This document shows positions 37,154 through 46,721 of a DNA stretch of 64,000 nucleotides, piece after piece. The position numbers and the translations under genes are program-made. The DNA is from Actinotalea lenta (lineage in GTDB: Bacteria > Actinomycetota > Actinomycetes > Actinomycetales > Cellulomonadaceae): positions 2,507,946 through 2,571,945 of the forward strand of contig NZ_JAUQYP010000001.1 of the NCBI RefSeq assembly GCF_030586465.1, given 5' to 3'. The first letter of the stretch is position 1; every line of letters begins with the position of its first letter. The notes beneath the pieces were generated by a model, which did not search any database, had not been told where the DNA came from, and saw only the letters and a list, made by a program, of their open reading frames with translations.

Positions 37154-38113
37154 TCACTGCTCGACCTTCTCCGGTCCGATCCGGGCCAGGTCCGCAGCGC
37201 CGACGATCCCCGCGTCGTTGCCCATCGACGCCAGCTCGATCCGCGCCTCGGGCCGGAACCCTCGCGCGGACAGCGCGCCCAGGAAGGCCTCCTTGGCCGG
37301 CTCGAGGAGCAGCTCCCCGGCCTCCCCCACGCCACCGCCGATCACGATCAGCGCCGGGTCCAGCAACGCGGCCACCGACGCGGAGCCCTCGCCGATCCAC
37401 CGGCCGAGCTCGGCCAGCAGCGAGACCGCGAGCGGGTCGCCCTCCTGCGCAGCGACGGTGATCGCCGGGCCCTTGATCTTGCCGCCGCCGGACAGCTCGA
37501 CCATCCGGGTGGCGCTCTCCGGGAGGTTGGCCGCCGCGGTCCGCGCGGACCGGACCAGCGCGCGCCCGGAGGCGTACTGCTCCCAGCAGCCGTGCAGCCC
37601 GCAGCCGCACAGGTGCCCGTCCGGCACGACCCGCATGTGCCCGACCTCGGCAGCGACTCCGAAGGCACCGCGGACCAGCCGACCGGCCACGACCAGCGCG
37701 CCACCGAGACCCGTGCCGATGGTCAGGAGCACCATGTCCTGCACGTCGCGACCGACCCCGAACCTGAACTCCGCCCAGCCCGCGGCGTTCGCGTCGTTCT
37801 CCACGACGATCGGCACCTGGGTGCCGAGCCCCTCGGCGACCCTCCGGCGCAGCGGGTGGTCCCGCCACGGCAAGTTCGGGCACAGCAGGACGGTGGCCTG
37901 GTCGGAGCTGATGAATCCGGGGGCGGCGAGCCCGATCGCACCCACCTCATAGGACGACGCCAGCTCCCGGACGACCTCGATCACCCCGGCGTCCACGCTC
38001 TGCGCGTCCGTCGCGTCCGTGGTCACCCTGACCTGGGCCAGGATCGCACCCTCGTCGTCGACGACCCCGGCGGCGATCTTGGTGCCGCCGATGTCCACCC
38101 CGATCGCGTGCAT
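37154..38113 (-). CDS. glk: ROK-family glucokinase
   Basis: 319 residues; phosphorylates glucose with ATP and in actinobacteria also serves carbon-catabolite control. Phosphate loop VDIGGTKIAAGVVD (residues 6-19), substrate motif ENDANAAGWAE with Asp catalytic base, TIGTGLGGALV, and the ROK zinc motif HLCGCGLHGCWEQYASG. ATG 38113 sits about 140 bases from divergent fadD. It is convergent with the small membrane protein gene. Confidence 0.93.
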   Translation of the reverse strand: MHAIGVDIGGTKIAAGVVDDEGAILAQVRVTTDATDAQSVDAGVIEVVRELASSYEVGAIGLAAPGFISSDQATVLLCPNLPWRDHPLRRRVAEGLGTQVPIVVENDANAAGWAEFRFGVGRDVQDMVLLTIGTGLGGALVVAGRLVRGAFGVAAEVGHMRVVPDGHLCGCGLHGCWEQYASGRALVRSARTAAANLPESATRMVELSGGGKIKGPAITVAAQEGDPLAVSLLAELGRWIGEGSASVAALLDPALIVIGGGVGEAGELLLEPAKEAFLGALSARGFRPEARIELASMGNDAGIVGAADLARIGPEKVEQ

Positions 38114-38254
38114 GGGCCGCCTCTCGTCTCGCTCCACGACCCGCACCTGCAGGTCGCCGCCAGGCAGGGTACCGACACCGAGGCCTCGCGCGCCGGGACC
38201 GTCCGCCTCGGCTATCGTCGTCGCACTGTCCGTCCCGTTGTCGATGGAGTCAGC

Positions 38255-40087
38255 ATGGATGGGGCCATCCCGGCCGAGCACGTCACACCGGCCCTGGCGG
38301 CCACCGCACCCGGGGAGAACCTCGCCGGCCTGCTGGACGCTCGCGTGGCGCGCGCGGGTGAGGCACCGCTCATCGAGGTCAAGCAGGACGACGGCACCTG
38401 GCAGGTGCTCAGCGCCCGCGAGGTGCAGCTGCGGGTCCGCGCCGTGGCCAAGGGGCTCGTCGCGCACGGCGTGGCGCCCGGGGACCGGGTCGGGATCATG
38501 AGCCGGACCCGGTGGGAGTGGACGCTGCTCGACTTCGCCGCGTGGACCGCCGGCGCCGTCCCCGTGCCGCTGTACGAGACCAGCTCGCCGGACCAGGTGG
38601 CCTGGATCGCGTCCGACGCCGACGTGCACCTGGTGGTGGTGGAGACCGCGACCCATGCCGCGGTGGTCACCGAAGCGCGACCTCAGGCCCCGTCCGTGAG
38701 CGATGTCCTGGTGCTGGAGGACGGGGCGATCGACACGCTCGTCGCTGCAGGGGTGGACGTGCCGGACGCCGAGATCGAGCGTCGCTCGGCCCTCGCCGGC
38801 GCCGACGACCTCGCCACGATCATCTACACCTCCGGGACGACCGGGCGCCCCAAGGGCGCAGAGCTCACGCACCGCAACTTCATCGGGCTGACCCGCAACG
38901 CCCTCGCCAGGCTGGGTGAACAGGTGTGCCCGCCGGGGTCACGGACGCTGCTGTTCATGCCCCTCGCCCACGTGTTCGCGCGCTTCATCGAGGTCCTCGT
39001 GGTGCCGGCCGACGCCGTGCTCGGCCACACCCCCGACACCTCGAGCCTCCTGGACGACCTCCAGGCGTTCCGGCCCACGTTCATCCTTTCGGTGCCGCGG
39101 GTGTTCGAGAAGGTCTACAACGCCTCGGAGCAGAAGGCCGCGGCCGGCGGCAAGCGCGGGATCTTCCAGCGCGCCGCCAAGACGTCGATCGTCTACTCCC
39201 GCGCCCTGGACACCGAACGCGGACCGGGCCCGTGGCTCCGGCTGCAGCACAAGGTCGCGGACGTTCTCGTGCTCCACAAGCTCCGTGCCGCCCTCGGCGG
39301 GCAGGCCGCCTGGGCGATCTCCGGCGGAGCGCCCCTCGGTGAGCGCCTCGCGCACTTCTACCGGGGTGTCGGCCTGCGGGTCCTCGAGGGCTACGGCCTC
39401 ACAGAGACGACCGCCCCGACCAACGTCAACATCCCCGACCTCACCAAGATCGGCACGGTGGGACCTCCGCTGCCGGGCACCGGTATCCGGATCGCCGAGG
39501 ACGGCGAGATCCTCGCGAAGGGCGAGGGGGTCTTCCTCGGGTACCACAACAACCCGGAGGCGACCGCCGAGGCCCTGGTGGACGGCTGGTTCCGCACGGG
39601 GGACCTCGGTTCGATCGATGCCGACGGCTACGTGCGCATCACCGGGCGCAAGAAGGAGATCATCGTCACTGCCGGTGGCAAGAACGTCGCCCCCGCGACC
39701 CTCGAGGACCGGCTGCGCGGGCACCCGTTGGTCAGCCAGGTCGTGGTCGTGGGCGACCAACGGCCGTTCATCGGCGCACTGGTCACGCTCGACGCCGACG
39801 CCCTGCCCGGCTGGCTGGCGACGCACGACCTGCCGGACATGGACGTCACGGCAGCCAGCGAGCACCCGGGCGTGCGCGCGGCGCTGGATCGAGCCGTCGA
39901 ACGGGCCAACGACGCCGTGTCGCGGGCCGAGTCCATTCGCAAGTACACGATCCTGACGACCGACTTCACGATCGAGAACGACCTGCTGACCCCGTCGCTC
40001 AAGGTGAAGCGAGCCAAGGTGCTCGAGGAGTTCACCGACGTGATCGACGAGCTCTACGTGGACACCCGGCAGGCCGCGGGCAGCTGA
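38255..40087 (+). CDS. fadD: Long-chain fatty acid--CoA ligase (FadD15-type AMP-binding enzyme)
   Basis: 610 residues; activates fatty acids through acyl-AMP to acyl-CoA. AMP-binding signature TIIYTSGTTGRPKGAELTH (about residues 188-206), YGLTETTAPTN, and the GWFRTGDLGSIDADGYVRITGRKKEIIVTAGGKNVAP block with catalytic Lys region. ATG 38255 has ggag 6 bases upstream; a TATCGT box near 38213 may be its -10. Orthologous in position to Rv2187 in mycobacteria. Overlaps nothing; two bases separate its stop from the convergent Cys-rich gene. Confidence 0.94.
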   Translation: MDGAIPAEHVTPALAATAPGENLAGLLDARVARAGEAPLIEVKQDDGTWQVLSAREVQLRVRAVAKGLVAHGVAPGDRVGIMSRTRWEWTLLDFAAWTAGAVPVPLYETSSPDQVAWIASDADVHLVVVETATHAAVVTEARPQAPSVSDVLVLEDGAIDTLVAAGVDVPDAEIERRSALAGADDLATIIYTSGTTGRPKGAELTHRNFIGLTRNALARLGEQVCPPGSRTLLFMPLAHVFARFIEVLVVPADAVLGHTPDTSSLLDDLQAFRPTFILSVPRVFEKVYNASEQKAAAGGKRGIFQRAAKTSIVYSRALDTERGPGPWLRLQHKVADVLVLHKLRAALGGQAAWAISGGAPLGERLAHFYRGVGLRVLEGYGLTETTAPTNVNIPDLTKIGTVGPPLPGTGIRIAEDGEILAKGEGVFLGYHNNPEATAEALVDGWFRTGDLGSIDADGYVRITGRKKEIIVTAGGKNVAPATLEDRLRGHPLVSQVVVVGDQRPFIGALVTLDADALPGWLATHDLPDMDVTAASEHPGVRAALDRAVERANDAVSRAESIRKYTILTTDFTIENDLLTPSLKVKRAKVLEEFTDVIDELYVDTRQAAGS

Positions 40088-40089
40088 GC

Positions 40090-40323
40090 TCACCCAGCAC
40101 GCCGGCGCGGTTCCAGACGCAACGGCGGCACGAGCCCGGAACGAGCCAGCACGTCGATCGCCCCCCGCTCCGCGGCGTCGAGGTCCGGTGGCGCGGCGTA
40201 CGCCGAGGCTGCGCCGTCCGGCAGCGCCGGGGCGTCCAGGGGCATACCGGCGGTCAGGAACGTCACCACGCAGTCCGCACAGGCATCGCCGCGCACCGCG
40301 CACTGTCCACAGTCGATGAGCAT
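40090..40323 (-). CDS. Small cysteine-rich conserved protein
   Basis: 77 residues. The N-terminus LIDCGQCAVRGDACADCVVTF contains two CxxC pairs (Cys5, Cys8, Cys14, Cys17), suitable for a zinc or iron-sulfur site, and the C-terminal half has LDAAERGAIDVLARSGLVPPLRL. Recurrent in actinobacteria, function unknown to me. TAGCGT (40336-40331) lies 7 bases before the ATG: a leaderless promoter facing that of the exonuclease gene. Confidence 0.78.
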   Translation of the reverse strand: MLIDCGQCAVRGDACADCVVTFLTAGMPLDAPALPDGAASAYAAPPDLDAAERGAIDVLARSGLVPPLRLEPRRRAG

Positions 40324-40431
40324 GACCGGGACGCTAGCGCCGGGGTCCGACACGCCAGGGCGGAGGGCACGGGCGTCGACACGCCCACGGGCACCGAGGG
40401 CGTGTCCGCGCCTGGACCTAGCGTGTCGGAC

Positions 40432-42264
40432 ATGCCCGATCCCCGGTCGTCGCCCGTGCAGCCGACGCTCGACGACCTCGGCACCCCGCTGTCCGACGTC
40501 ACGTTCGTCGTCGTCGACCTGGAGACCACGGGCGGCAGCCCGTCGGCCGCCGCCATCACGGAGGTCGGAGCGGTCAAGGTGCGCGGTGGGCAGGTGCTCG
40601 GGGAGTTCCAGACCCTGGTCAACCCGGGCGGCCCCGTCCCGGCCCAGATCACGGCGCTGACCGGGATCAGCACCGCGATGGTCGCGACCGCCCCCGGCAT
40701 CGGGTCCGTGCTGCCGGCGTTCCTCGAGTTCGCCCGGGGCGCCGTCCTGGTCGCCCACAACGCCCGGTTCGACGTCGGGTTCCTCAAGGCGGCTGCTCGC
40801 GACCTCGGGCACCCGTGGCCCGGCTTCGCGGTGCTCGACACCGTGGCGCTCGCGCGCCGAGCCGTCACCCGCGACGAGGTCCCGAACCACAAGCTCGGCA
40901 CCCTGGCCGCCTTCTTCCACGCCACCGTGACGCCCGACCACCGGGCGCTGAGCGACGCGCGCGCCACCGTGGACGTGCTGCACGCGCTGCTGGGCAGGCT
41001 CGGACCCCTGGGTGTGACGCACCTGGAGGATCTGGCCACAGCCACCGATCCGGTGCCCGCCGCGCGGCGTCGCAAGCGCCACCTCGCCGACGGCCTTCCC
41101 GACGGGCCGGGGGTCTACCAGTTCGTCGACGCCCGCGGCGAGGTCCTCTATGTCGGCACGGCGACGTCGATCAGGCGCCGGGTGCGTTCCTACTTCACCG
41201 CCGCGGAGCACCGCCGACGGATGACCGAGATGGTCGGCCTCGCGGAGCGCGTCGTGCCCGTGGTCTGCGGCACCGTCCTGGAGGCGCGGGTGCGCGAGCT
41301 GCGCCTGATCGCCGAGCACGCACCGCGGTACAACCGCCGCTCCCGCTTCCCCGAGCGCATGCCATGGGTACGGCTCACGGCCGAACCCTTCCCTCGGCTG
41401 TCGGTGGTCCGCGAGGTGCGGGCTGACGGGGACCGCGTCGAGGCGCACGTCGGGCCGTTCGCCGGGCGGGCTGCCGCGCAGCGAGCCGTGGAGGCCCTGC
41501 AGGCGACGTTCGACCTGCGGCGGTGCACCACGCGCCTACCGCGGATACCGGCCGCGGCCGCCAGCGCCTGCGCCCTCGCCGGGATGGGGCGGTGCGCGGC
41601 TCCGTGTGTCGGAGGTGTGGACGCCGCCGGCTACGGCGAGCTGGTCGACCGCGTCCGGGCGGCGATGGTGAGCGACCCGGGGCCGGTGGTCGCCCACCAC
41701 GCCGAGCGGATCGCGGCCCTGGCCGGCCAGGAACGCTTCGAGGAGGCGGCCGCCGTGAGAGACCGCCTCGACGCCTTCCTGCGGGGCGCGGCCCGGGCGC
41801 AGCGGGCCACGCGTGCGGCGCAGCAGGCGCAGCTGCTCGCGGCTCGCCCGCACGACGGTGGCTGGGAGCTCGTCGTCGTCCGGCACGGGCGACTGGCCGC
41901 AACGGCGACGAGTCCGCGCGGCGTGCACCCACGAGCCGTGCTGGACACCCTCGTGGCCACGGCCGAGCACGTGGCGCCGCCGCGCGCCCCGGCGACCGCG
42001 GCACACCCCGAGGAGACCGAGCTCGTGCTGTCCTGGCTCGAGGAGCCGGGCGTCCGGTTGGTCGAGGTCGACGACGGCTGGGAGTGCCCCGTGCGCGGCG
42101 CGGAGGCGTTCCGCGAACCGGGTGCGGTCGCCGCTGCCGTGCACCACGGCCCATCGGTCCCGGTGGCAGGTCGGGACCGCCCCGCCAACCGGGGCACGCC
42201 CGCTCTTCGCGACGCGCGCGACGCCGCACCGCAGTGCGCGCTCGCCGCACCGGGCACGGCATGA
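40432..42264 (+). CDS. DEDD 3'-5' exonuclease / GIY-YIG UvrC-like fusion
   Basis: 610 residues. Residues about 20-190 form a DnaQ-type exonuclease: VVDLETTG (ExoI), HNARFDVGFL (ExoII), and HRALSDARATVDVL (ExoIII, DEDDh type). Then a GIY-YIG domain from about residue 220 (GVYQFVDARGEVLYVGTATSIRRRVRSYF), the UvrC-like cysteine-containing middle, and a UVR helix pair (EERFEEAAAVRDRLDAFL type). Same architecture as Rv2191 and, in its nuclease half, E. coli Cho. Likely DNA repair (inference). ATG 40432 is chosen because TAGCGT at 40419-40424 ends 7 bases before it. Confidence 0.88.
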   Translation: MPDPRSSPVQPTLDDLGTPLSDVTFVVVDLETTGGSPSAAAITEVGAVKVRGGQVLGEFQTLVNPGGPVPAQITALTGISTAMVATAPGIGSVLPAFLEFARGAVLVAHNARFDVGFLKAAARDLGHPWPGFAVLDTVALARRAVTRDEVPNHKLGTLAAFFHATVTPDHRALSDARATVDVLHALLGRLGPLGVTHLEDLATATDPVPAARRRKRHLADGLPDGPGVYQFVDARGEVLYVGTATSIRRRVRSYFTAAEHRRRMTEMVGLAERVVPVVCGTVLEARVRELRLIAEHAPRYNRRSRFPERMPWVRLTAEPFPRLSVVREVRADGDRVEAHVGPFAGRAAAQRAVEALQATFDLRRCTTRLPRIPAAAASACALAGMGRCAAPCVGGVDAAGYGELVDRVRAAMVSDPGPVVAHHAERIAALAGQERFEEAAAVRDRLDAFLRGAARAQRATRAAQQAQLLAARPHDGGWELVVVRHGRLAATATSPRGVHPRAVLDTLVATAEHVAPPRAPATAAHPEETELVLSWLEEPGVRLVEVDDGWECPVRGAEAFREPGAVAAAVHHGPSVPVAGRDRPANRGTPALRDARDAAPQCALAAPGTA

Positions 42265-42293
42265 TGGCCCCAGCCGAGCAGAAGGGCACGAGC

Positions 42294-42575
42294 ATGATCA
42301 CCGCCATCGTCCACATCGACACCGACCCCGGTCGCATCCCCGAGGTCGCGCAGGCCGTGGCGGAGCTCGCCGGCGTCACGGAGGTGTACTCCGTGACCGG
42401 CGAGACCGACCTCATCGCGATGGTCCGGGTCCAGGAGCACGAGCAGCTCGCCGACGTCATCGCCGACCGGGTGAGCAAGGTGAAGGGCGTGCTGCGCACG
42501 CAGACCTACATCGCGTTCCGCGCCTACTCGCGCGGCGACCTGGAGGCCGCCTTCTCCCTGGGGCTCGACGGCTGA
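42294..42575 (+). CDS. Lrp/AsnC ligand-binding (RAM/SAM) domain protein
   Basis: 93 residues: a stand-alone C-terminal AsnC_trans_reg domain without a helix-turn-helix (MITAIVHIDTDPGRIPEVAQAVAELAGVTEVYSVTGETDLIAMV ... LRTQTYIAFRAYSR). Family members bind amino acids at dimer interfaces. It lies directly before convergent trpD, and in actinobacteria such genes often sit there, so an aromatic amino-acid link is possible (inference). ATG 42294 with agaaggg ribosome binding site. Confidence 0.88.
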   Translation: MITAIVHIDTDPGRIPEVAQAVAELAGVTEVYSVTGETDLIAMVRVQEHEQLADVIADRVSKVKGVLRTQTYIAFRAYSRGDLEAAFSLGLDG

Positions 42576-42584
42576 GGAGACGCC

Positions 42585-43634
42585 TCAGGCGCGCGAGGCG
42601 GCGATCCAGCGCTCGAGCACCCCGGCCGCGGCGCCGCTGTCCACGGACGCGGCGGCGTGGCCCAGGCCGGCCCGCAGCCGGGCGACGAGATCCCCCTGAC
42701 CGGTCCCCGGCAGCGAACCGTCGGCCGTCAGGGCGGCCGCGGCATTGAGCAGCACCGTCTGGCGCACCGGCCCCGGCTCCCCCGCGAGCACGCGCCGGAC
42801 CACGCCGGCGTTGAACGCCGGATCGGCGCCCCGCAGGTCTGCGAGGTCCAGTCGGTCCAGTCCGAGCTCCGCGACGGGGTCCACGACCTGCTCCTCGATC
42901 CGGCCCTCTCGGACCCACCACAGGTCCGCGGGACCGTTCGCGGCGAGCTCGTCGAGGCCCTCGTGACCGCGGAACACCAGGGCGGAGACGCCGCGCCTGG
43001 CCAGCACCCCGGCCATCAGCGGCGCCAGACGGCGGTCGGGACAGCCGATCGCGTAGGCCCGCGGCTGGGCGGGGTTGGTCAGGGGACCCAGGACGTTGAA
43101 CGCGGTGGGGACGCCCAGCTCCTTGCGGGCCTGGCCGGCGAACCGCATCGCCGGGTGGAACACCGCCGCGAAGCAGAAGGTGATCCCCACCTCGGACGCC
43201 AGCTCGGCCACTCGCGCAGGGTCGTGGTCGAGCCTCAGCCCGAGCTCCTCGAGCACGTCGGCCGTCCCGCTCGACGACGTTGCGGCCCGGTTGCCGTGCT
43301 TGACCACCCGCACCCCGGCCCCGGCGGTGACCAACGCCGCCATCGTCGAGATGTTCACGGTGTGCTTGAGGTCGCCACCCGTCCCGACCACGTCGACGGC
43401 GGGCCCCGGTACCTCGATGCGGACCGCGTGAGCGAGCATCTCGTCAGCGAGCCCGGCGAGCTCCTCGACGGTCTCGCCCTTCGCCCGCAGCGCCACCAGG
43501 AAGCCCGCGAGCTGCACGGGCGTCGACTCTCCCGACATCACCTGGCCCATGGCCCAGCGCACCCGCTCGGCGTCCAGGTCCTCACCGGCGAGCAGGCTGC
43601 GCAGCAGTGCCGGCCAGGTGAGCCGGGTGCTCAC
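42585..43634 (-). CDS. trpD: Anthranilate phosphoribosyltransferase
   Basis: 349 residues; transfers phosphoribose from PRPP to anthranilate in tryptophan synthesis. PRPP-binding [35 protein letters not shown], the [29 protein letters not shown] block and [10 protein letters not shown] all conserved. GTG 43634 overlaps the stop of the receiver-like gene upstream (GTGA), so the two are translated together. The rest of the trp pathway is elsewhere. Confidence 0.96.
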   Translation of the reverse strand: MSTRLTWPALLRSLLAGEDLDAERVRWAMGQVMSGESTPVQLAGFLVALRAKGETVEELAGLADEMLAHAVRIEVPGPAVDVVGTGGDLKHTVNISTMAALVTAGAGVRVVKHGNRAATSSSGTADVLEELGLRLDHDPARVAELASEVGITFCFAAVFHPAMRFAGQARKELGVPTAFNVLGPLTNPAQPRAYAIGCPDRRLAPLMAGVLARRGVSALVFRGHEGLDELAANGPADLWWVREGRIEEQVVDPVAELGLDRLDLADLRGADPAFNAGVVRRVLAGEPGPVRQTVLLNAAAALTADGSLPGTGQGDLVARLRAGLGHAAASVDSGAAAGVLERWIAASRA

Positions 43635-44065
43635 GCCGAGACCCGCAACATCCCGGCGACGGTCTCGGCGAGCTCGAACGGGTCGATCGGCTGCGCGACG
43701 ACCTTCTCCGCCTCGGACCACGAGGCGAGCCAGGCGTCGGCAGGCCTCGCGATGAGCAGCAGGACCGGCGGGGCGTCGTAGATCTCGTCCTTGACCTGCC
43801 GCGCGAGGCCCATGCCGCCCGCCTTGCCGGCCTCCCCGTCCAGGACGAGCAGGTCCAGGCCGCCCGCGCGGACCGCGTCGAGCGCGGCGCTGAGGGTGGC
43901 GGCCTCGTGCCACTCGACGGTCGGCAGGTCCGGGCCGAGGCTGTGACCGATGGCGCCGCGGACGGCCGACCGCGTCTGCACGTGGTCGCTGTACACCAGG
44001 ATCCGCGCGACCGACGCGCGCGCCTCCACCTCGCTCGACCGGTCCTGATCCTCGCTGCTCACCAT
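43631..44065 (-). CDS. Atypical response-regulator receiver domain protein
   Basis: 144 residues, a single receiver-like fold: [20 protein letters not shown] (first strand, with SD where the acidic pair normally is), [22 protein letters not shown] (phospho-acceptor Asp plausible), [13 protein letters not shown] (no Thr/Ser at the switch position) and [15 protein letters not shown] (Gln in place of the invariant Lys). No output domain. Probably phosphorylation-independent. It is translationally coupled to trpD and divergent from ctaE. ATG 44065 or the next codon GTG are both possible. Confidence 0.78.
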   Translation of the reverse strand: MVSSEDQDRSSEVEARASVARILVYSDHVQTRSAVRGAIGHSLGPDLPTVEWHEAATLSAALDAVRAGGLDLLVLDGEAGKAGGMGLARQVKDEIYDAPPVLLLIARPADAWLASWSEAEKVVAQPIDPFELAETVAGMLRVSA

Positions 44066-44231
44066 GCCGCCTCGCTCGTTCGTCCGGGACGCGCACCGCC
44101 CGTGGTCCGGCGATGCCGCACCGGCATCTTTCCACGACGGGCGGGCAGGAGACGACGCGATCCGCGACTCGCCCCGACCGATTCCAGGACTTAGGACCCA
44201 CGAATGGCTGATGTCCGCCATAATGGCCACC

Positions 44232-44870
44232 GTGTCCACCGCCACCGCCGCCCCGACTGTCCGCCCAGAGCTGAGCGTCCACCGGCCGAACCCCGTCGCG
44301 GTCGGCACGATCGTGTGGCTCTCCAGCGAGCTGATGTTCTTCGCCGGGCTGTTCGCGATGTACTTCACGATCCGCTCGGCGGTCCCGCAGCTCTGGCCGC
44401 AGGAGAGCAGCCTGCTCGACCTGCCCTACTCGACGATCAACACCACGGTGCTGGTGCTCTCGTCGGTCACCTGCCAGATGGGCGTGTGGGCGGCCGAGCG
44501 CTTCCAGCCGGCCCGGACCGGGGCGCTGTGGAAGGTCAACCGCTGGGGCATGCAGGAGTGGATGACCCTCACCTTCCTCATGGGCGCTGTCTTCGTCGCG
44601 GGTCAGGTGCACGAGTACGCGACCCTGTCCCACGAGGGCCTGACGATCTCGTCCAACCCCTACGGCTCGGTGTTCTACCTGGCCACCGGCTTCCACGGGT
44701 TGCACGTCATCGGTGGACTGATCGCCTTCCTGTTCCTCCTGGGGCGGTCCTTCTCGGCGCGACGCTTCGGCCACTACGAGGCGACGAGCACGATCGTGGT
44801 GTCCTACTACTGGCACTTCGTCGACGTCGTCTGGGTCGCGCTGTTCACCTCGATCTACCTGATCAAGTGA
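44232..44870 (+). CDS. ctaE: Cytochrome c oxidase subunit III
   Basis: 212 residues, five membrane helices (actinobacterial length). Blocks: [88 protein letters not shown] and [26 protein letters not shown] 44232 is chosen because CATAAT (44219-44224) lies 7 bases before it (leaderless) and the protein then begins [15 protein letters not shown], as in homologues; ATG 44223 overlaps that box. First gene of ctaE-qcrC-qcrA-qcrB, the usual actinobacterial bc1-aa3 supercomplex operon. Confidence 0.94.
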   Translation: MSTATAAPTVRPELSVHRPNPVAVGTIVWLSSELMFFAGLFAMYFTIRSAVPQLWPQESSLLDLPYSTINTTVLVLSSVTCQMGVWAAERFQPARTGALWKVNRWGMQEWMTLTFLMGAVFVAGQVHEYATLSHEGLTISSNPYGSVFYLATGFHGLHVIGGLIAFLFLLGRSFSARRFGHYEATSTIVVSYYWHFVDVVWVALFTSIYLIK

Positions 44871-44916
44871 CCGCACCCGACCACCACCCCGCCGACCCCG
44901 AGACGAGGTTCTGTTC

Positions 44917-45702
44917 GTGAAGGCGATCGCCGCCCGCCGGCACCACCGGTTCGCACCTGTGGTGCTCCTCGCCCTTGCCCTGCTCACGACCGGCGTCCTG
45001 TACGCCGCCTTCACCCCGGGACCGGCCCAGGCCGCGTCGGCTCCCACCCAGGACGACCTCACCGCGGGCAACAACCTGTTCCGGGCCAACTGCGCCACCT
45101 GCCACGGCATGAACGCCCAGGGGCGGCCGGGCGTCGCGCCGTCCCTGATCGGCGTGGGCGCGGCCGCGGTCGACTTCCAGGTCTCCACCGGGCGCATGCC
45201 GCTGATGAACCAGGGCGCCCAGGCACCCGCCAAGCCGGTCATCTTCACGGAGGAGCAGATCCGCCAGATGGCGGCCTGGGTCGCCTCCCTCGGCCCCGGC
45301 CCTGCGGTCCCCGCCCCGGAGGAGGTCGATCCGGCCAAGGGCGACGCGGCGCAGGGCATGGAGCTGTTCCGCACCAACTGCGCGATGTGCCACGGCGCCG
45401 TCGGGCAGGGTGGTGCGCTGACCAACGGGAAGTACGCGCCGAACCTGGGTAAGGCGTCGCCCACCACGATCTACGAGGCGATGGTGACAGGCCCCCAGTC
45501 CATGCCGGTGTTCAACAACGCCACGATCACTCCCCAGGAGAAGCGCGACATCATCGCCTACCTGCAGGCCCAGAAGGCCGGCTCGCCGGGCGGCGTGACG
45601 CTCGGCTCGATCGGCCCGGTGTCGGAGGGCCTGTGGGCGTGGTTGCTGGGAATCGGCGCCCTGATCGGCGCCGCAGTCTGGATCGGAGCGAAGTCCTCAT
45701 GA
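44917..45702 (+). CDS. qcrC: Cytochrome bc1 complex diheme cytochrome c subunit
   Basis: 261 residues. N-terminal signal anchor ([18 protein letters not shown]), two cytochrome c domains each with a heme site (CATCHG about residue 63 and CAMCHG about residue 158), and a C-terminal membrane helix ([19 protein letters not shown]). This fused diheme c1-type subunit passes electrons directly to the aa3 oxidase, so no separate soluble cytochrome c is needed in this phylum. GTG 44917; its TGA overlaps the ATG of qcrA. Confidence 0.95.
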   Translation: MKAIAARRHHRFAPVVLLALALLTTGVLYAAFTPGPAQAASAPTQDDLTAGNNLFRANCATCHGMNAQGRPGVAPSLIGVGAAAVDFQVSTGRMPLMNQGAQAPAKPVIFTEEQIRQMAAWVASLGPGPAVPAPEEVDPAKGDAAQGMELFRTNCAMCHGAVGQGGALTNGKYAPNLGKASPTTIYEAMVTGPQSMPVFNNATITPQEKRDIIAYLQAQKAGSPGGVTLGSIGPVSEGLWAWLLGIGALIGAAVWIGAKSS

Positions 45703-46721
45703 GCGACGAGTCGACCGAGGTCGGCCTGCCCGTCGAGCAGCACGCGCTGCCGCAGCGGTTCGAGAATCCCGGCCTCCCGGAGCACCATCCGCGACTGACG
45801 GACGTGGACGACGGTGCCGCGAAGCGATCCGAGCGCATCGTCGTCGTGCTGTTCATGCTCTCCGCGCTGGGCACGATCGGCGCGATCGTCGCCTACTTCA
45901 CCGTGCCGCCGGGCGCGACCATCGCCAGCATCCGGCTATCCACCATGCTCATCGGGTTCGGGCTCGCCGCGACCTTCATCTTTGCCGGAGCCGCGTCCGT
46001 GCACTGGTCGAAGTCGCTGATGAACGACCACGAGAAGATCGAGTACCGGCACCCGATGGTGTCGGACACCGAGACGCGAGAGCAGGCGTCCGAGATGTTG
46101 GCCGACGGCATGTCGGACACGGGCCTGAGCCGACGGGGCGCGATCAAGGGAGCCATGATCACCGCGGTCGCGCTGGCACCCCTCGGCTTCGCGGTCCCAC
46201 TGATCGGGAGCGTCGGCGGGGACTGGGACATCTCGAAGTTCCGGCACACCATGTGGAAGAAGGGGCTTCGCCTCACGCACGACCCGACCGGCAGGCCGAT
46301 CAAGGCCTCCGACGTCACGATCGGCTCGGCGGTGCACGTCATCCCGGAGGGTCTGAACAAGCTCGAGCATCCCCTGGACGAGAAGTCCAAGGCGATGGTG
46401 CTCGTGATCCGCCTCGACCCCCGCGACCTGCACGAGGCCCCGGACCGCGAGGGCTGGTCCTACGAAGGCATCGTGGCCTACTCCAAGGTCTGCACCCACG
46501 TCGGGTGCCCGGTGGCCCTGTACGAGCAGCGCACGCACCACCTGCTGTGCCCGTGCCACCAGTCGACGTTCGACATCTCCAACGGCGCCAAGGTGATCTT
46601 CGGGCCCGCGGACCGCCCGCTGCCCCAGCTCCCGATCACCGTGGACACCGAGGGGTATCTCGTGGCGCAGTCGGACTTCCACGAGCCTGTCGGACCGAGC
46701 TTCTGGGAGCGTCTGAAGTGA
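45699..46721 (+). CDS. qcrA: Cytochrome bc1 complex Rieske iron-sulfur subunit
   Basis: 340 residues with three membrane helices in the N-terminal half (two near 50-95 and one near 150-172, after SRRGAIKGAMITAVALAPLGF), then the Rieske domain. The 2Fe-2S ligands are in CTHVGCPVALYEQ and CPCHQSTFD. Length and three-helix anchor are typical of actinobacterial QcrA. It overlaps both neighbours (ATGA with qcrC, GTGA with qcrB). Its cluster depends on Fe-S assembly; erpA lies 7 kb away. Confidence 0.95.
   Translation: MSDESTEVGLPVEQHALPQRFENPGLPEHHPRLTDVDDGAAKRSERIVVVLFMLSALGTIGAIVAYFTVPPGATIASIRLSTMLIGFGLAATFIFAGAASVHWSKSLMNDHEKIEYRHPMVSDTETREQASEMLADGMSDTGLSRRGAIKGAMITAVALAPLGFAVPLIGSVGGDWDISKFRHTMWKKGLRLTHDPTGRPIKASDVTIGSAVHVIPEGLNKLEHPLDEKSKAMVLVIRLDPRDLHEAPDREGWSYEGIVAYSKVCTHVGCPVALYEQRTHHLLCPCHQSTFDISNGAKVIFGPADRPLPQLPITVDTEGYLVAQSDFHEPVGPSFWERLK

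Noticed and set aside
44066-44231. ATG 44204, 44211 and 44223 as ctaE or separate starts
   Set aside because: ATG 44204 opens a shadow frame; 44211 and 44223 precede or overlap the CATAAT -10 that fits GTG 44232 and the usual ctaE N-terminus.
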